A DNA stretch of 64,000 bases from Bacillus sp. Marseille-Q1617 (GCF_903645295.1 NZ_CAHJXM010000003.1:558001-622000); one strand, 5' to 3'; shown: positions 33,423 through 42,109, numbered from the stretch's first letter. Translations and numbers: made by a program. The notes: a model not told the origin generated them from the letters alone.

Positions 33423-33463
33423 AAAAAGGAAAGACTCCTAAAGCAGGGAATCTTTCCTTTTTA
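33423..33463. terminator. Terminator between yodL and small minus-strand genes
   Basis: AAAAAGGAAAGA pairs with TCTTTCCTTTTT, inner CTCC/GGGA; T-runs on both strands. Confidence 0.85.
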
Positions 33464-33468
33464 TTTGA

Positions 33469-33612
33469 TCAGATGTTGTGACCGGGCCCGTTCTTCCTAT
33501 TTACTGTCGAGTCTTCTTTAGCATGGGCATTGTGTTCTGCCTCTAATGCTTCTTTAGGAATATGATTGTTTTTCTTTGGTGAATTGATTCTGTTTCTATG
33601 CTTTTTGCCCAA
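33469..33612 (-). CDS. Small basic hydrophilic protein (47 aa)
   Basis: TTG 33612 opens a 47-codon ORF (MGKKHRNRINSPKKNNHIPK then EALEAEHNAHAKEDSTVNRK and NGPGHNI). GAGGAGGG lies about eight bases upstream. The Lys/Asn/His-rich composition, lack of hydrophobic segments and length resemble minor small acid-soluble spore proteins, but I cannot name a family. It is the second gene of a two-gene minus-strand unit, sharing the terminator at 33423-33463. Confidence 0.6.
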   Translation of the reverse strand: MGKKHRNRINSPKKNNHIPKEALEAEHNAHAKEDSTVNRKNGPGHNI

Positions 33613-33632
33613 AAAGGATCCCTCCTCGTCGA

Positions 33633-33755
33633 TTAAGATTTTAGCCTTTCGGTTCTTGAAGAGTTAGGTTGAGTTCTGGAGCGTGTAGAAGGGTTTGTTT
33701 CATTTGCATGCTGAACAGCCTGCTGAAGTTTTTTACTCATTTTTTCCTTCGTCAT
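33633..33755 (-). CDS. Small basic hydrophilic protein (40 aa)
   Basis: ATG 33755, with AGGAGG seven bases upstream, opens a 40-codon ORF: MTKEKMSKKLQQAVQHANET followed by NPSTRSRTQPNSSRTERLKS. It is rich in Ser, Thr, Arg and Gln with no membrane segment. The gene below follows after 20 bases. A role in spores is a guess from size and composition. Confidence 0.6.
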   Translation of the reverse strand: MTKEKMSKKLQQAVQHANETNPSTRSRTQPNSSRTERLKS

Positions 33756-33821
33756 GACCATACCTCCTTCTATCTATAGTCTTACCAGTTCATGACTTCC
33801 TATCCGTGGACTTGCGTTTCG

Positions 33822-33850
33822 TTGCATATGCTTATAAAAAGGATTACAAT
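33822..33850 (+). promoter_or_regulatory. Promoter of deoD
   Basis: TTGCAT (33822-33827) and TACAAT (33845-33850) are spaced exactly 17 bp, 35 bases before the deoD ATG. Confidence 0.7.
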
Positions 33851-33885
33851 AGTACTTCAACGTCTTTATTAGGAGGAATAGCAAG

Positions 33886-34590
33886 ATGAGTGTACATATT
33901 AATGCAAAAGAAAATGAAATTGCAGAAACGGTGTTACTTCCTGGAGATCCGTTACGAGCAAAATATATAGCAGAAACATTTTTGGAGAACCCTGTATGTT
34001 ATAACGAAGTTCGTAATATGTTTGGATACACGGGAACATATAAAGGCAAAAGAATCAGTGTGCAGGGGACTGGCATGGGTGTTCCATCCATTTCCATTTA
34101 CATTAACGAATTGATGCAGAGCTACAATGTTCAGAACTTGATCCGCGTTGGTACGTGTGGAGCAATCCAGAAGGATGTGAAAGTACGCGACGTCATCCTG
34201 GCAATGACTTCCTCGACTGATTCGCAGATGAACCGTTTGACTTTTAATGGAATCGATTATGCGCCTACAGCAAACTTTGATCTTTTGAAACGTGCTTATG
34301 ACAGCGGGGTGGAAAAAGGCCTTAGCTTGAAAGTAGGAAATGTATTTACAGCGGATATGTTCTATAACGACAATGCTGAACATGAAAAATGGGCTCAATA
34401 CGGGATCCTTGCAATTGAAATGGAAACCTCGGCCCTTTACACATTGGCTTCTAAATATGGACGCAATGCACTTTCTGTATTGACAGTCAGCGACCATATT
34501 CTTACCGGTGAAGAGACTTCTGCAGAAGAGCGTCAAACGACTTTCAATGAGATGATAGAAGTGGCTCTCGAAGCAGCCATAAAAGAATAG
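33886..34590 (+). CDS. deoD: Purine nucleoside phosphorylase DeoD
   Basis: A 234-residue hexameric-type [63 protein letters not shown] and [18 protein letters not shown] with the catalytic Asp. It cleaves purine ribo- and deoxyribonucleosides with phosphate. AGGAGGAATAG precedes the ATG. Monocistronic, as in B. subtilis between yodL and yodJ. Confidence 0.98.
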   Translation: MSVHINAKENEIAETVLLPGDPLRAKYIAETFLENPVCYNEVRNMFGYTGTYKGKRISVQGTGMGVPSISIYINELMQSYNVQNLIRVGTCGAIQKDVKVRDVILAMTSSTDSQMNRLTFNGIDYAPTANFDLLKRAYDSGVEKGLSLKVGNVFTADMFYNDNAEHEKWAQYGILAIEMETSALYTLASKYGRNALSVLTVSDHILTGEETSAEERQTTFNEMIEVALEAAIKE

Positions 34591-34612
34591 CTTATTAAGA
34601 TAACGCTTACAA

Positions 34613-34646
34613 TAACTGCTTACTGAAAAGTAAGCAGTTTTATTAT
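34613..34646 (+). terminator. Intrinsic terminator after deoD
   Basis: AACTGCTTACT pairs with AGTAAGCAGTT (loop GAAA), followed by TTATTAT. Confidence 0.85.
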
Positions 34647-34655
34647 GTGTCAAAC

Positions 34656-34704
34656 CTGATTACATCAGTATAATACTGATTACATGTTAAAGGATTCATG
34701 TTAA
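34656..34704 (+). promoter_or_regulatory. Promoter region of yodJ with direct and inverted repeats
   Basis: CTGATTACAT occurs at 34656-34665 and again at 34676-34685, 20 bp apart, on either side of TATAAT (34669-34674). The first copy extends to the palindrome CTGAT-TAC-ATCAG. CATGTTAA is also repeated at 34683 and 34697. The layout suggests a regulator binding on both sides of the -10. Confidence 0.5.
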
Positions 34705-34743
34705 TATGAAGGATGAAACAATATAGAGAAACTAGGTGAAAGT

Positions 34744-35604
34744 ATGAAAAAGGTCATCCTGGTTATTGCCGGCTCCTTTGTTATTTTAGCAGGGTGTCAG
34801 CAAGCACAAGAATGGTCCGAGAACTTATTAGGTAAAAAACAAACGGAAGAAACAGAGAACACGGAAGAAAACAACAGTCAAGGTATCACGGAATCCCCGG
34901 CGGACACACCAGATGAAGGCGCCGATCAACAAGTTCCGACAGAAGAATCGGTTCCGCCTGAACTGCAATTGGAGTCGAAATTCTTCAATAATGTCAAGGT
35001 AGTGGACGGCAAGCGGGTGATTCAGAATCCTGCCAATACTCTGGCGCTGGTGAACAAAGAATTTGCGCTTGGAGAGTATAAACCGGAAGATTTAGTACGT
35101 CCGAAGGTTCCTTTTGTATTCGGAAATCAGGAACTGGAAAAAGCCTATATCCGTGAAGAAGCTGCAAGGGCATTGGAGCAGATGTTTGCAGCAGCAGAGT
35201 CTCAGCAAATCTTTCTCACTGCTATTTCAGGTTATCGTTCATACGAATATCAAGAAATGCTGTTGAACCGTGAAATCGAGCAGTTTGGTAAAGAAAAAGC
35301 CGTCATGGCCGTAGCGCCTCCTGGACAAAGCGAGCATCAGTCAGGGCTGGCAATGGACATTTCCAGTAAGAGTAATGACTTTCAAGTGAATATTGAATTC
35401 GGACAAACGAAAGAAGGAAAATGGCTGGCGGAAAATGCTTATAAATATGGTTTTATCCTCAGATATCCCAAGGATAAAGTGGATATAACCAAGTATCAAT
35501 ATGAGCCTTGGCATTTCAGATACGTTGGACTTGAAGCTGCCAAGGTCATTCACGAGAATGACTGGACCTTGGAAGAATATTTTCAAAATGTGAAAAAAAT
35601 CTAA
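34744..35604 (+). CDS. yodJ: VanY/LdcB family D-alanyl-D-alanine carboxypeptidase lipoprotein, YodJ
   Basis: A 286-residue lipoprotein: signal with lipobox LAGC (Cys18), an acidic Glu/Thr/Pro-rich linker (30-75) and a C-terminal M15 peptidase domain. Zinc and catalytic motifs are AISGYRSYEYQEML, SEHQSGLAMDIS (His and Asp) and EPWHFRYVG (Glu and His). It trims the terminal D-Ala of peptidoglycan stem peptides at the membrane surface. AGGTGAAAGT precedes ATG 34744. In B. subtilis yodJ also lies next to deoD and ctpA. Confidence 0.95.
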   Translation: MKKVILVIAGSFVILAGCQQAQEWSENLLGKKQTEETENTEENNSQGITESPADTPDEGADQQVPTEESVPPELQLESKFFNNVKVVDGKRVIQNPANTLALVNKEFALGEYKPEDLVRPKVPFVFGNQELEKAYIREEAARALEQMFAAAESQQIFLTAISGYRSYEYQEMLLNREIEQFGKEKAVMAVAPPGQSEHQSGLAMDISSKSNDFQVNIEFGQTKEGKWLAENAYKYGFILRYPKDKVDITKYQYEPWHFRYVGLEAAKVIHENDWTLEEYFQNVKKI

Positions 35605-35612
35605 TGAGATAG

Positions 35613-35650
35613 ACGGCAGGAAGCAAATCATAAGCTTCCTGCCCTTTTCA
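35613..35650 (+). terminator. Intrinsic terminator after yodJ
   Basis: GGCAGGAAGC pairs with GCTTCCTGCC, followed by CTTTTC. Confidence 0.85.
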
Positions 35651-35878
35651 TTAAGATGCCCATTTGAGAGCTTTCGGGAAGCGGTTTATTTGCAGCTTTA
35701 CAAAACAGGAAGATAATAAGACCCGATATAGAGAAGCATTCACTAAATATAGTTACGTATAATTTGATTATGTAAACTTACTGATTGCTGAGGAATTAAA
35801 AATAATTACTTTTTTATCACCTTCCCTCATAAACCTAATAAGAGAGGCTGTCCAAATGTTTTTATTGGGGGAATAATA

Positions 35879-36454
35879 ATGTTCAAAGGATTCTTTATTC
35901 TGGTTATAGGAAGTATCCTGATAGGTATTGGAATCAATCTGTTTTTTGTGCCCTATCATTTTCTTGACGGAGGCATGATCGGGATCGGGTTGATTTTTCA
36001 TTATTGGTTCGGGTTCAAGCCTGGTCTTACAATCATCCTGTTGAGCATCCCGCTGTATGTGATTGTCTTTTTCAAAGATCGGCCCCTTTTTTATAACAGT
36101 ATACATGGGTTGTGGCTTTCTTCATTTATGATTGATTTTTTTTATCAGTGGTATGATTTTTACATTCTTCCTCCTTTATTCAGCGCGCTTGTGGGCGGTG
36201 CATTTGTCGGTGTGGGGATCGGTCTGATGCTAAGGGCTGATTCAGCGACAGGCGGTACAGATTTATTGGCCCAGCTGATCAGTAAGAGCTTCGGTTTTAA
36301 TGCAGGCAAATTGATTTTCGTGATCGACAGCCTGGTCTTGCTGATAGGCTGGTCGGTTATAGGACTCGAATCATTTTTATATTCGTTGTTCGCCATAAGT
36401 ACTGTAGGGTTTTTTACGACGATTTTGACACATCATAAGGATAGTGATGGATAA
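35879..36454 (+). CDS. YitT family membrane protein, short form
   Basis: A 191-residue protein with five to six hydrophobic segments and the YitT (DUF161) motifs GIGINLFFVPYHFLDGGMIGI and RADSATGGTDLLAQLIS. It lacks the soluble DUF2179 domain that longer YitT proteins carry at the C-terminus, so it is a natural short form. Function unknown. GGGGGAATAATA lies before the ATG. ctpA follows after about 120 bases. Confidence 0.88.
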   Translation: MFKGFFILVIGSILIGIGINLFFVPYHFLDGGMIGIGLIFHYWFGFKPGLTIILLSIPLYVIVFFKDRPLFYNSIHGLWLSSFMIDFFYQWYDFYILPPLFSALVGGAFVGVGIGLMLRADSATGGTDLLAQLISKSFGFNAGKLIFVIDSLVLLIGWSVIGLESFLYSLFAISTVGFFTTILTHHKDSDG

Positions 36455-36574
36455 TTCTTTCGCTAAGCAGTAAAAGCTGATAGAATAAAGAAGTTATCTG
36501 ATTGTCCAGAATGGATATTCATGATATCCTTAACGAAATTCTTTAGATACATAGCAATGAAAGTGGTGGAAGCC

Positions 36575-38035
36575 TTGGAACAGGATAAATCAACAGAACA
36601 GTCAGCAACCCAAGAAGAAAATCAAACAAGCTATCTAAAAATAAAAAAATTCAAATTTGTGATGCTCCTCTTTTTTCTTGTATTCGCTACCGCTGGGATT
36701 ACAACCTTTGCATTGGCATTTGGGGATGAGAAAGCAGTCAATGTCGGCGTCACCGAACGATCTGAGTTCAATAAGCTGTATGAGGCTTACGATAAATTAA
36801 ATGAAAAATATTATAAGGACCTGGAGCAGGAAAAATTGGTCAATGGAGCAATCAACGGCATGCTCGAAAGCGTCGGGGATCCTTACTCCGATTATATGAA
36901 TGAGGATGAAGCCAAAAAATTTCAGGAAAGTATTTCTTCATCATTTGAAGGAATCGGTGCAGAAATTCAAGAAAAAGATGGATATATCTCGATAGTTTCC
37001 CCTATCAAAGGGTCACCTGCTGAAAAAGCAGGCTTACAGCCTAACGATACAATCCTGAAAGTGGACGGGGAAAGTATTCAGGGTATGTCGGTAACGGATG
37101 CAGTCCTTTTAATCCGGGGTGAAAAAGGGACGAAGGTGACCCTGACGATTCAGCGCCCGGGCCAAGAGAAGTCAATGGATGTCACCATCACAAGAGATGA
37201 GATTCCGATTGAAACGGTTTATGCTGAAATGAAGGACAATGGGGTCGCTGAAATACAGATTACAAGCTTCTCCGAAAACACGTATAAAGAATTGGTCAAG
37301 GCTTTAAATGAAATGCAGGATAAGGGCATGAAAAAGCTCCTACTGGATCTGAGACAAAACCCGGGAGGCCTGCTGGAACAAGCGATCCAGATCTCCAACC
37401 TATTTGTACCTGAAGGCGAAGTACTCTTCCAGGTTGAAGATCATAATGGGGAAGTTGAGAAGTATGTGTCTGAAGGCGGACAAAAAGTAAATGTACCAAC
37501 TGCTATTCTGGTGGATGAAGGCAGTGCCAGTGCTTCAGAAATCTTAGCTGCTGCCGTAAGTGAATCCAACGATATCCCATTGGTCGGAACGAAAACCTTT
37601 GGTAAAGGAACCGTTCAAACTGCAGAAGATTTTGAGGACGGCTCCAATATGAAATTCACTACTGCCAAATGGCTTACTCCAAAGGGCAATTGGATTCATG
37701 AAAAGGGAATCACCCCTGACTATGAAGTGAAGATGCCTGACTACGCTCAGCTCCCTTTCATCAATCCGGATAAAGAACTAAAAGAAAGTGATATGTCTGA
37801 TTCGGTAAAAGCGGCTGAACAGATGTTGAATGCCTTGGAACTGAACCCAGGAAATGTTGACGGCTATTTCGATGAAAAAACGAAAAAGGCTGTAGAGGAA
37901 TTTCAGGATAAGAATAAACTCGAAGCGACAGGTGTACTAAAAGGCGAGACAACGGTAAAATTAATGGATCAGCTTCGTCAGAAATTAAAAGAAAACGATC
38001 CTCAATTTAAAAAAGCAGTTGAGGTACTAAAATAA
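36575..38035 (+). CDS. ctpA: Carboxyl-terminal processing protease CtpA (S41)
   Basis: A 486-residue protease: short cytoplasmic tail, transmembrane segment (about 26-48), PDZ domain (about 118-195), S41 catalytic domain with Ser in DEGSASASEIL (about 317) and Lys in KTFGKGTVQ (about 344), and a C-terminal peptidoglycan-binding helical domain (about 415-470). It acts outside the membrane. The start is uncertain: TTG 36575 follows GGTGGAAG; in-frame starts at 36557 and 36521 lack sites, and a TTGTCC-17-TATCCT promoter-like pair sits at about 36505-36533. B. subtilis ctpA is likewise near yodJ. Confidence 0.93.
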   Translation: MEQDKSTEQSATQEENQTSYLKIKKFKFVMLLFFLVFATAGITTFALAFGDEKAVNVGVTERSEFNKLYEAYDKLNEKYYKDLEQEKLVNGAINGMLESVGDPYSDYMNEDEAKKFQESISSSFEGIGAEIQEKDGYISIVSPIKGSPAEKAGLQPNDTILKVDGESIQGMSVTDAVLLIRGEKGTKVTLTIQRPGQEKSMDVTITRDEIPIETVYAEMKDNGVAEIQITSFSENTYKELVKALNEMQDKGMKKLLLDLRQNPGGLLEQAIQISNLFVPEGEVLFQVEDHNGEVEKYVSEGGQKVNVPTAILVDEGSASASEILAAAVSESNDIPLVGTKTFGKGTVQTAEDFEDGSNMKFTTAKWLTPKGNWIHEKGITPDYEVKMPDYAQLPFINPDKELKESDMSDSVKAAEQMLNALELNPGNVDGYFDEKTKKAVEEFQDKNKLEATGVLKGETTVKLMDQLRQKLKENDPQFKKAVEVLK

Positions 38036-38048
38036 TACTTGAAATTAT

Positions 38049-38086
38049 CAAAAGATCTCAGGGATATTCCCCTGAGATCTTTTTGA
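38049..38086 (+). terminator. Intrinsic terminator after ctpA
   Basis: AAAGATCTCAGGG pairs with CCCTGAGATCTTT, followed by TTG. Confidence 0.9.
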
Positions 38087-38155
38087 TTTCCCTCTTACTT
38101 ACTTGTATAGAAGAATCCCATATGACCAACAATGATAATAAAGTTTGAGGTGATA

Positions 38156-39094
38156 ATGGTGTTTAGAAAATGGACGGCAATACCGCTGATATTGGTGTTA
38201 ACATTCACCGTATATGTAGTGATGAATGAACCCTCTCCACCTTCAGAAATAACTGAAATGCAAGAAAAGACTAGTGTGTAGAGTTCAGAGGGAAATCAAG
38301 AAAGACCAGACTCGATCTTTCCTTTCAGTAATAAAGGGAATGAAAAACCCATCAATGTGCTCGTGGTTGGTTCGGATCAACGAAAGAAGGAAGCCGAAAG
38401 AGCGGATGTGTTGATGATTGCTCAATATATCCCCAATCATACAACAATCAAACTCATTTCCATCATGAGGGACACATATGTAGAAATACCCGGATATGGA
38501 AAAAGTAAAATAAATCATGCCTATTCATGGGGCGGTAATGAATTGGTAAAGAAAACGCTGCAGCAAAATTTCGATCTTGAGATAAATCACACCGTAAACC
38601 TTAATTTTCAAGATTTTATCAATATGATGGGAATCATTTTCCCGGAAGGTGTCCGGGTTACGATTTCTGAAGGAATGATCAATCATTGGAAGTGGGCTAA
38701 AGAACCCGGCAAACAATTGCTTAAGGGAGAAGAAATCTTGCAATACGTCCGCTTCAGGGGAGACATATCAAGTGATTTCGGACGGGTGGACAGGCAGCAG
38801 GAAATCATGGATCTTGCTCAAAAAAATATCATGGCTCAAATAAAATCTGGAAAAGGCATCTCAACAGCAGTCGAATTACTACGTGAAAGCTTTAAGAACG
38901 TTGAAACAACCTTCTCGATTGATCAGGTAATGAAACACGGACTATCATTCATGTTTCATCCAATAGAGACTGTTGAAACCATCCGTATCCCTGTTGAAGG
39001 AAGTTACAAAAACGTATCAAAACCTTGGGCAGGAGAAGTGTTGGAAATGGATGAACATGCAAATCTTCATGCATTAAATGAGTTTATTCACTAA
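38156..39094 (+). pseudogene. LytR-CpsA-Psr (LCP) family gene with in-frame amber stop
   Basis: ATG 38156, behind GAGGTGATA, opens a frame with a membrane anchor (KWTAIPLILVLTFTVYVVM) that stops at TAG 38279-38281 (codon 42). The same frame then continues without another stop to TAA 39092-39094. The downstream part is a full LCP catalytic core: INVLVVGSDQR, LISIMRDTYVEIPGYGKSKINHAY, QYVRFRGDISSDFGRVDRQQ. The total of 312 codons is normal for LCP enzymes, which attach teichoic acids or other polymers to peptidoglycan. Only one base separates this from an intact gene, so recent inactivation, sequencing error or readthrough are all possible. Translation restarting after the stop would give a protein without its membrane anchor. 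Confidence 0.8.
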
Positions 39095-39116
39095 TGTAAT
39101 TCAGCCCTTCATATCT

Positions 39117-39950
39117 TCACGAAGGAAAAAAATCCGAGGAGTCGAGTTCAAGGTAGTTTTCAATGCGTTTCATTTTTCTTACGATCAACTGATGTAAATA
39201 TTTCTTATATTTATCATCTTGGGTATGATCATACTCATATTGAAGGATTTTCAGGTGTTCCAGGTGTTCCTGGAGAGTACGTTCGTCACTGTCTGATCCA
39301 CCGGATTGTACTTTCCTCAGAATGACATCCACCAGTTTATCATTCGTTGCTTCGATGGTTTTGGTCCCTTGGCGGACATAGATGGCGCCGTATCGAAGCT
39401 CTCCTCTTGTCACGATAGAAGTATAGGGAACATACCTGGGATCATAGTCTATAATCAGCACCTGAAATCGTTTCATGCTTAAAAGGGGATGAATGTTCTC
39501 AGTAAAGAGAAAATCCTCTGTCCTATATCGTAAATATTTAGGAAGCAGATGCTGAAGTTTATTATCTACATCAGCTTTATCCAAAAATTCTTCTTCAGAT
39601 AATCCTTTCAATTCAATGGCCCCATCATCATATTGCATAACCCCGATTATAATACAGCCTCCGCCTGAATTGGAAATGGCCAATACGTGCTTGGCAAGCT
39701 TGGAAACTTCGATCCAATCTGATTTGAAATCGACGTAGTCAGTTTCACCTGTATTATGAAGTAGCAGATCTTTTAACGTGTCATGGGAAGGATTCTTTAA
39801 AAAATCACGCAGCTTTAACGGTACAATTTTTTCATAAAACAAAGAAAATCCCCGCCCTTCTAAAAGAAGTAGTGTATTCCAAGCTGGTTCTCTTGTTTTC
39901 TCCGGCGCTGTTTTTCCATCCATTCCGTTATATTCAGGGTGTTGGAACAT
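39117..39950 (-). CDS. AlbA_2 (Schlafen-like) ATP-binding domain protein
   Basis: A 277-residue protein. The AlbA_2 signature GETDYVDFKSDW (about 68-79), HVLAISNSGGGCIIIGV and GAIYVRQGTKTIEAT is clear; the rest is a charged helical tail. The family occurs in transcription regulators and nucleases of unclear role. The ATG at 39950 has no good ribosome binding site. A TTG about 35 codons downstream, just before FYEKIVPLKLRDFL and behind GGGCGGGG, is a plausible real start. It converges on the LCP gene. Confidence 0.75.
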   Translation of the reverse strand: MFQHPEYNGMDGKTAPEKTREPAWNTLLLLEGRGFSLFYEKIVPLKLRDFLKNPSHDTLKDLLLHNTGETDYVDFKSDWIEVSKLAKHVLAISNSGGGCIIIGVMQYDDGAIELKGLSEEEFLDKADVDNKLQHLLPKYLRYRTEDFLFTENIHPLLSMKRFQVLIIDYDPRYVPYTSIVTRGELRYGAIYVRQGTKTIEATNDKLVDVILRKVQSGGSDSDERTLQEHLEHLKILQYEYDHTQDDKYKKYLHQLIVRKMKRIENYLELDSSDFFPS

Positions 39951-40077
39951 TTATATCAGTTTTCGTTCATTCTTGAGTTCGAGATGGGGATGTTGAAAAG
40001 CAACAAACTACAGCTTTCTTCTATTATATAACTTTCAGGTACACCCTTAGAACAATCAATCAAGGTTTGATAGGTCA

Positions 40078-40106
40078 TTGTATTTGCTTACGGTTTTATA
40101 TAGAAT
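40078..40106 (+). promoter_or_regulatory. Likely promoter of the COG0523 GTPase operon
   Basis: TTGTAT and TAGAAT are spaced 17 bp, 42 bases before the start codon. No Zur-type palindrome is visible around it. Confidence 0.5.
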
Positions 40107-40147
40107 GTAGAGATGTAGATTGCAGTATAGAGAGGATAGGAATTCAG

Positions 40148-41065
40148 ATGAAAAAAGAAGTCTTTATATTATCCGGCTTTCTTGGAAGTGGAAAAACGAC
40201 ATTATTGAAACAATTCCTTCAAGCATTAAAGGAGGAATATAAAAAGCCAGCTGTTTTAATGAATGAACTTGGCAGTGTATCGATCGACAGTGATGCAGTG
40301 GATGAAGACACAGCAATGAGGGAGCTGCTGGACGGCTGTATCTGCTGTACAATCTCAGATAAGCTGGAGGCGCAATTACAAGGGTTATTAGTCAACGAAC
40401 AATTTGATGTTCTCATCATTGAAACCACAGGCGCGGCACATCCTGTAGAGGTAGTAGATTCGATCCTTTCTCCCTTGTTTGCGGATAAATTTGATTTCAA
40501 AGGAATCCTTACAGTCGTGGACGGCAAGCAGTGGAAGAACCGGTCCCAATTCAGTCCGTCTGTATTGCACCTGATGAGAGAGCAGATTCGGCATGCTCAA
40601 TTTATCATCGCAAATAAAATAGATCTGCTGACCGAAATGGAGCAGGGGAAGTTCATCTATGAATTACAGCAGTTGAACCCTAATGCCAAAGTCTTTCTGA
40701 CGAATTACGCCAAAGTATCGATGGCTGATATTCTTGCATTGACAACAATAAAAGAAATAGGGGAATTTGACAAAGCCTCAATAGGGCAGCACCTTTCACT
40801 ACAGGCAGTCGTATATACATTTAAAGGCGAGGTTGATGGTGAAGAATTCGAAGAATGGGTTAAACGTCAGCCGGACACGATTTACAGAATGAAAGGGTAC
40901 ATCCCGCTCAAAGGGAAAAAATATCCTATGATGTTTCAATATTCTTATGGAATGCCTTTATTCATGCAGGCAGATATGAAATATAAGACTAACTTTGTCA
41001 TAATTGGTGAAGGATTACATAAAACAAATATTATACGATCACTTGAAGAAATCGATCATTCATAA
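40148..41065 (+). CDS. CobW/COG0523 family metallochaperone GTPase
   Basis: A 305-residue G3E GTPase: Walker A SGFLGSGKTTLL (8-19), NELGSVSID, the metal-binding CXCC motif GCICCT (about 64-69), Walker B DVLIIETTGAAHP and base-recognition NKID. The C-terminal CobW domain ends the protein. Members insert zinc, cobalt or other metals into client proteins. ATG 40148 follows AGGATAGGAATTCAG; an upstream in-frame start at 40067 is unneeded. Two small membrane proteins with conserved-looking Cys residues follow at 17- and 9-base gaps, so the three form an operon and may be functionally linked. Confidence 0.9.
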   Translation: MKKEVFILSGFLGSGKTTLLKQFLQALKEEYKKPAVLMNELGSVSIDSDAVDEDTAMRELLDGCICCTISDKLEAQLQGLLVNEQFDVLIIETTGAAHPVEVVDSILSPLFADKFDFKGILTVVDGKQWKNRSQFSPSVLHLMREQIRHAQFIIANKIDLLTEMEQGKFIYELQQLNPNAKVFLTNYAKVSMADILALTTIKEIGEFDKASIGQHLSLQAVVYTFKGEVDGEEFEEWVKRQPDTIYRMKGYIPLKGKKYPMMFQYSYGMPLFMQADMKYKTNFVIIGEGLHKTNIIRSLEEIDHS

Positions 41066-41082
41066 AGACGCGGGGTGGGAGT

Positions 41083-41379
41083 ATGGTATTTCTGCTGTTT
41101 AGTTTGGAACTGGTTTTGTTTTTGGCCGGAATATCCGGTTTATTTTTCTATGAGACTACATTTCAATTATATATCTTTTTATCGCTGCTTATCATCAGCA
41201 TATTATTATTTGCTTTAACGGTATACTATTATCAAAGAAAAAAAGGAAAGAAATCAAAATCAACGAATGACTGTTGGGATTGGCCATTCTACATGCCTGA
41301 TTGTCTTCCTTCTTCCGGGGCAGGAAAGAAATCCCTGGATTGTGATTCGTTTGATTGTGGTCCTGATTGTACTCCTTAG
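41083..41379 (+). CDS. Small membrane protein with Cys/Asp-rich C-terminal tail
   Basis: A 98-residue protein: two transmembrane segments (about 1-22 and 26-50), a basic stretch YQRKKGKKSK, then a tail with five Cys, nearly all in Asp-Cys pairs (DCWDW, PDCLP, LDCDS, FDCGPDC). I recognise no family. The tail looks suited to metal binding. It is the second gene behind a COG0523 metallochaperone, with GGGGTGGGAG before ATG 41083. Metal delivery to this protein is an inference. Confidence 0.7.
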   Translation: MVFLLFSLELVLFLAGISGLFFYETTFQLYIFLSLLIISILLFALTVYYYQRKKGKKSKSTNDCWDWPFYMPDCLPSSGAGKKSLDCDSFDCGPDCTP

Positions 41380-41388
41380 GAGGATTTT

Positions 41389-41736
41389 ATGAAATCGCTC
41401 ATTACCCTTTCTTTCATGCCTTGTCACCGGATCCCCGAGCGCTCTTTGGTCGTTCGCAATCATCAATTTCCTGTGTGTTTCCGCTGTATGGGCATCGTGA
41501 CAGGGATTTTTATCGGCATCATTGTAAACTGGTTTTATTTATTTTCTGTTTTGACCTTAGCAGTCGGGGGACTTTTGATGATTCCGATGCTGATTGATGG
41601 ATACACACAAATGAAGAGGTGGCGTGTGAGTAATAATCCTTTGCGCCTGACAACAGGCATGATGTTTGGATGGGGTCTGGCGATTGGAATTGTCTATCTG
41701 TCACGGAGCTTAATTTATTTGATTTTAGCCTTATGA
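41389..41736 (+). CDS. DUF2085 family membrane protein
   Basis: A 115-residue protein with the DUF2085 signature: CHRIPERSL close to the N-terminus, FPVCFRCMGIVTG about 15 residues later, then three hydrophobic segments. The three Cys and one His of this signature could hold a metal. Function unknown. AGGAGGATTTT precedes ATG 41389, nine bases after the preceding stop. Confidence 0.85.
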   Translation: MKSLITLSFMPCHRIPERSLVVRNHQFPVCFRCMGIVTGIFIGIIVNWFYLFSVLTLAVGGLLMIPMLIDGYTQMKRWRVSNNPLRLTTGMMFGWGLAIGIVYLSRSLIYLILAL

Positions 41737-41754
41737 TCTATCATCACCCTGTCA

Positions 41755-41794
41755 GAAAAAAAGGGCTAACCTTTATACGGTTAACCCTTTCACC
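41755..41794. terminator. Bidirectional terminator, strongest for the minus strand
   Basis: GGGTTAACC and GGTTAGCCC (minus strand) form a stem followed by seven T; on the plus strand the tail is TTTCACC. Confidence 0.8.
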
Positions 41795-42040
41795 TTAACT
41801 ATTACTTTCCCCAAATTTCTTAAAGGTCATTTCATCTTCTACAAGTCCACATGCAGCACATTGCACCTTCAGTTCCGGACCATTATAGGCAAGGTGAAAA
41901 GGATCAAGATTCCCTTCCTCATACTGCTGGACGACTTGTCCTGACTGAGGGTCCAATTTCACACTTTGCGAAACTTGTTGAATGATATTGAATCTGGTTC
42001 GATTCGTTCGGCAATTTGGACAACGATAGGGTGTAGTCAT
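41795..42040 (-). CDS. Zinc-ribbon protein (81 aa), unknown function
   Basis: An 81-residue protein with two CXXC knuckles, YRCPNCRTNRTRFN at the N-terminus and VQCAACGLVEDEMTF near the C-terminus, about 47 residues apart. The middle is Gln/Val-rich. ATG 42040 has AAAGGTGATG upstream. Divergent from the next gene. No named family is claimed. Confidence 0.75.
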   Translation of the reverse strand: MTTPYRCPNCRTNRTRFNIIQQVSQSVKLDPQSGQVVQQYEEGNLDPFHLAYNGPELKVQCAACGLVEDEMTFKKFGESNS

Positions 42041-42109
42041 AACCATCACCTTTCTTTGTTTTTTACTAGTATGCTCAGCTGAATAATAAATATGTAAAGG
42101 AGGATCATG

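Noticed and set aside
33952..34653. 233-aa minus-strand ORF opposite deoD
   Set aside because: deoD is certain from its motifs; the antisense frame has no recognisable domain and no start signal.
38279..38281. Amber codon as pyrrolysine or selenocysteine-like recoding
   Set aside because: No pyl genes or recoding hairpin are seen in the window, and the position is a non-conserved linker.
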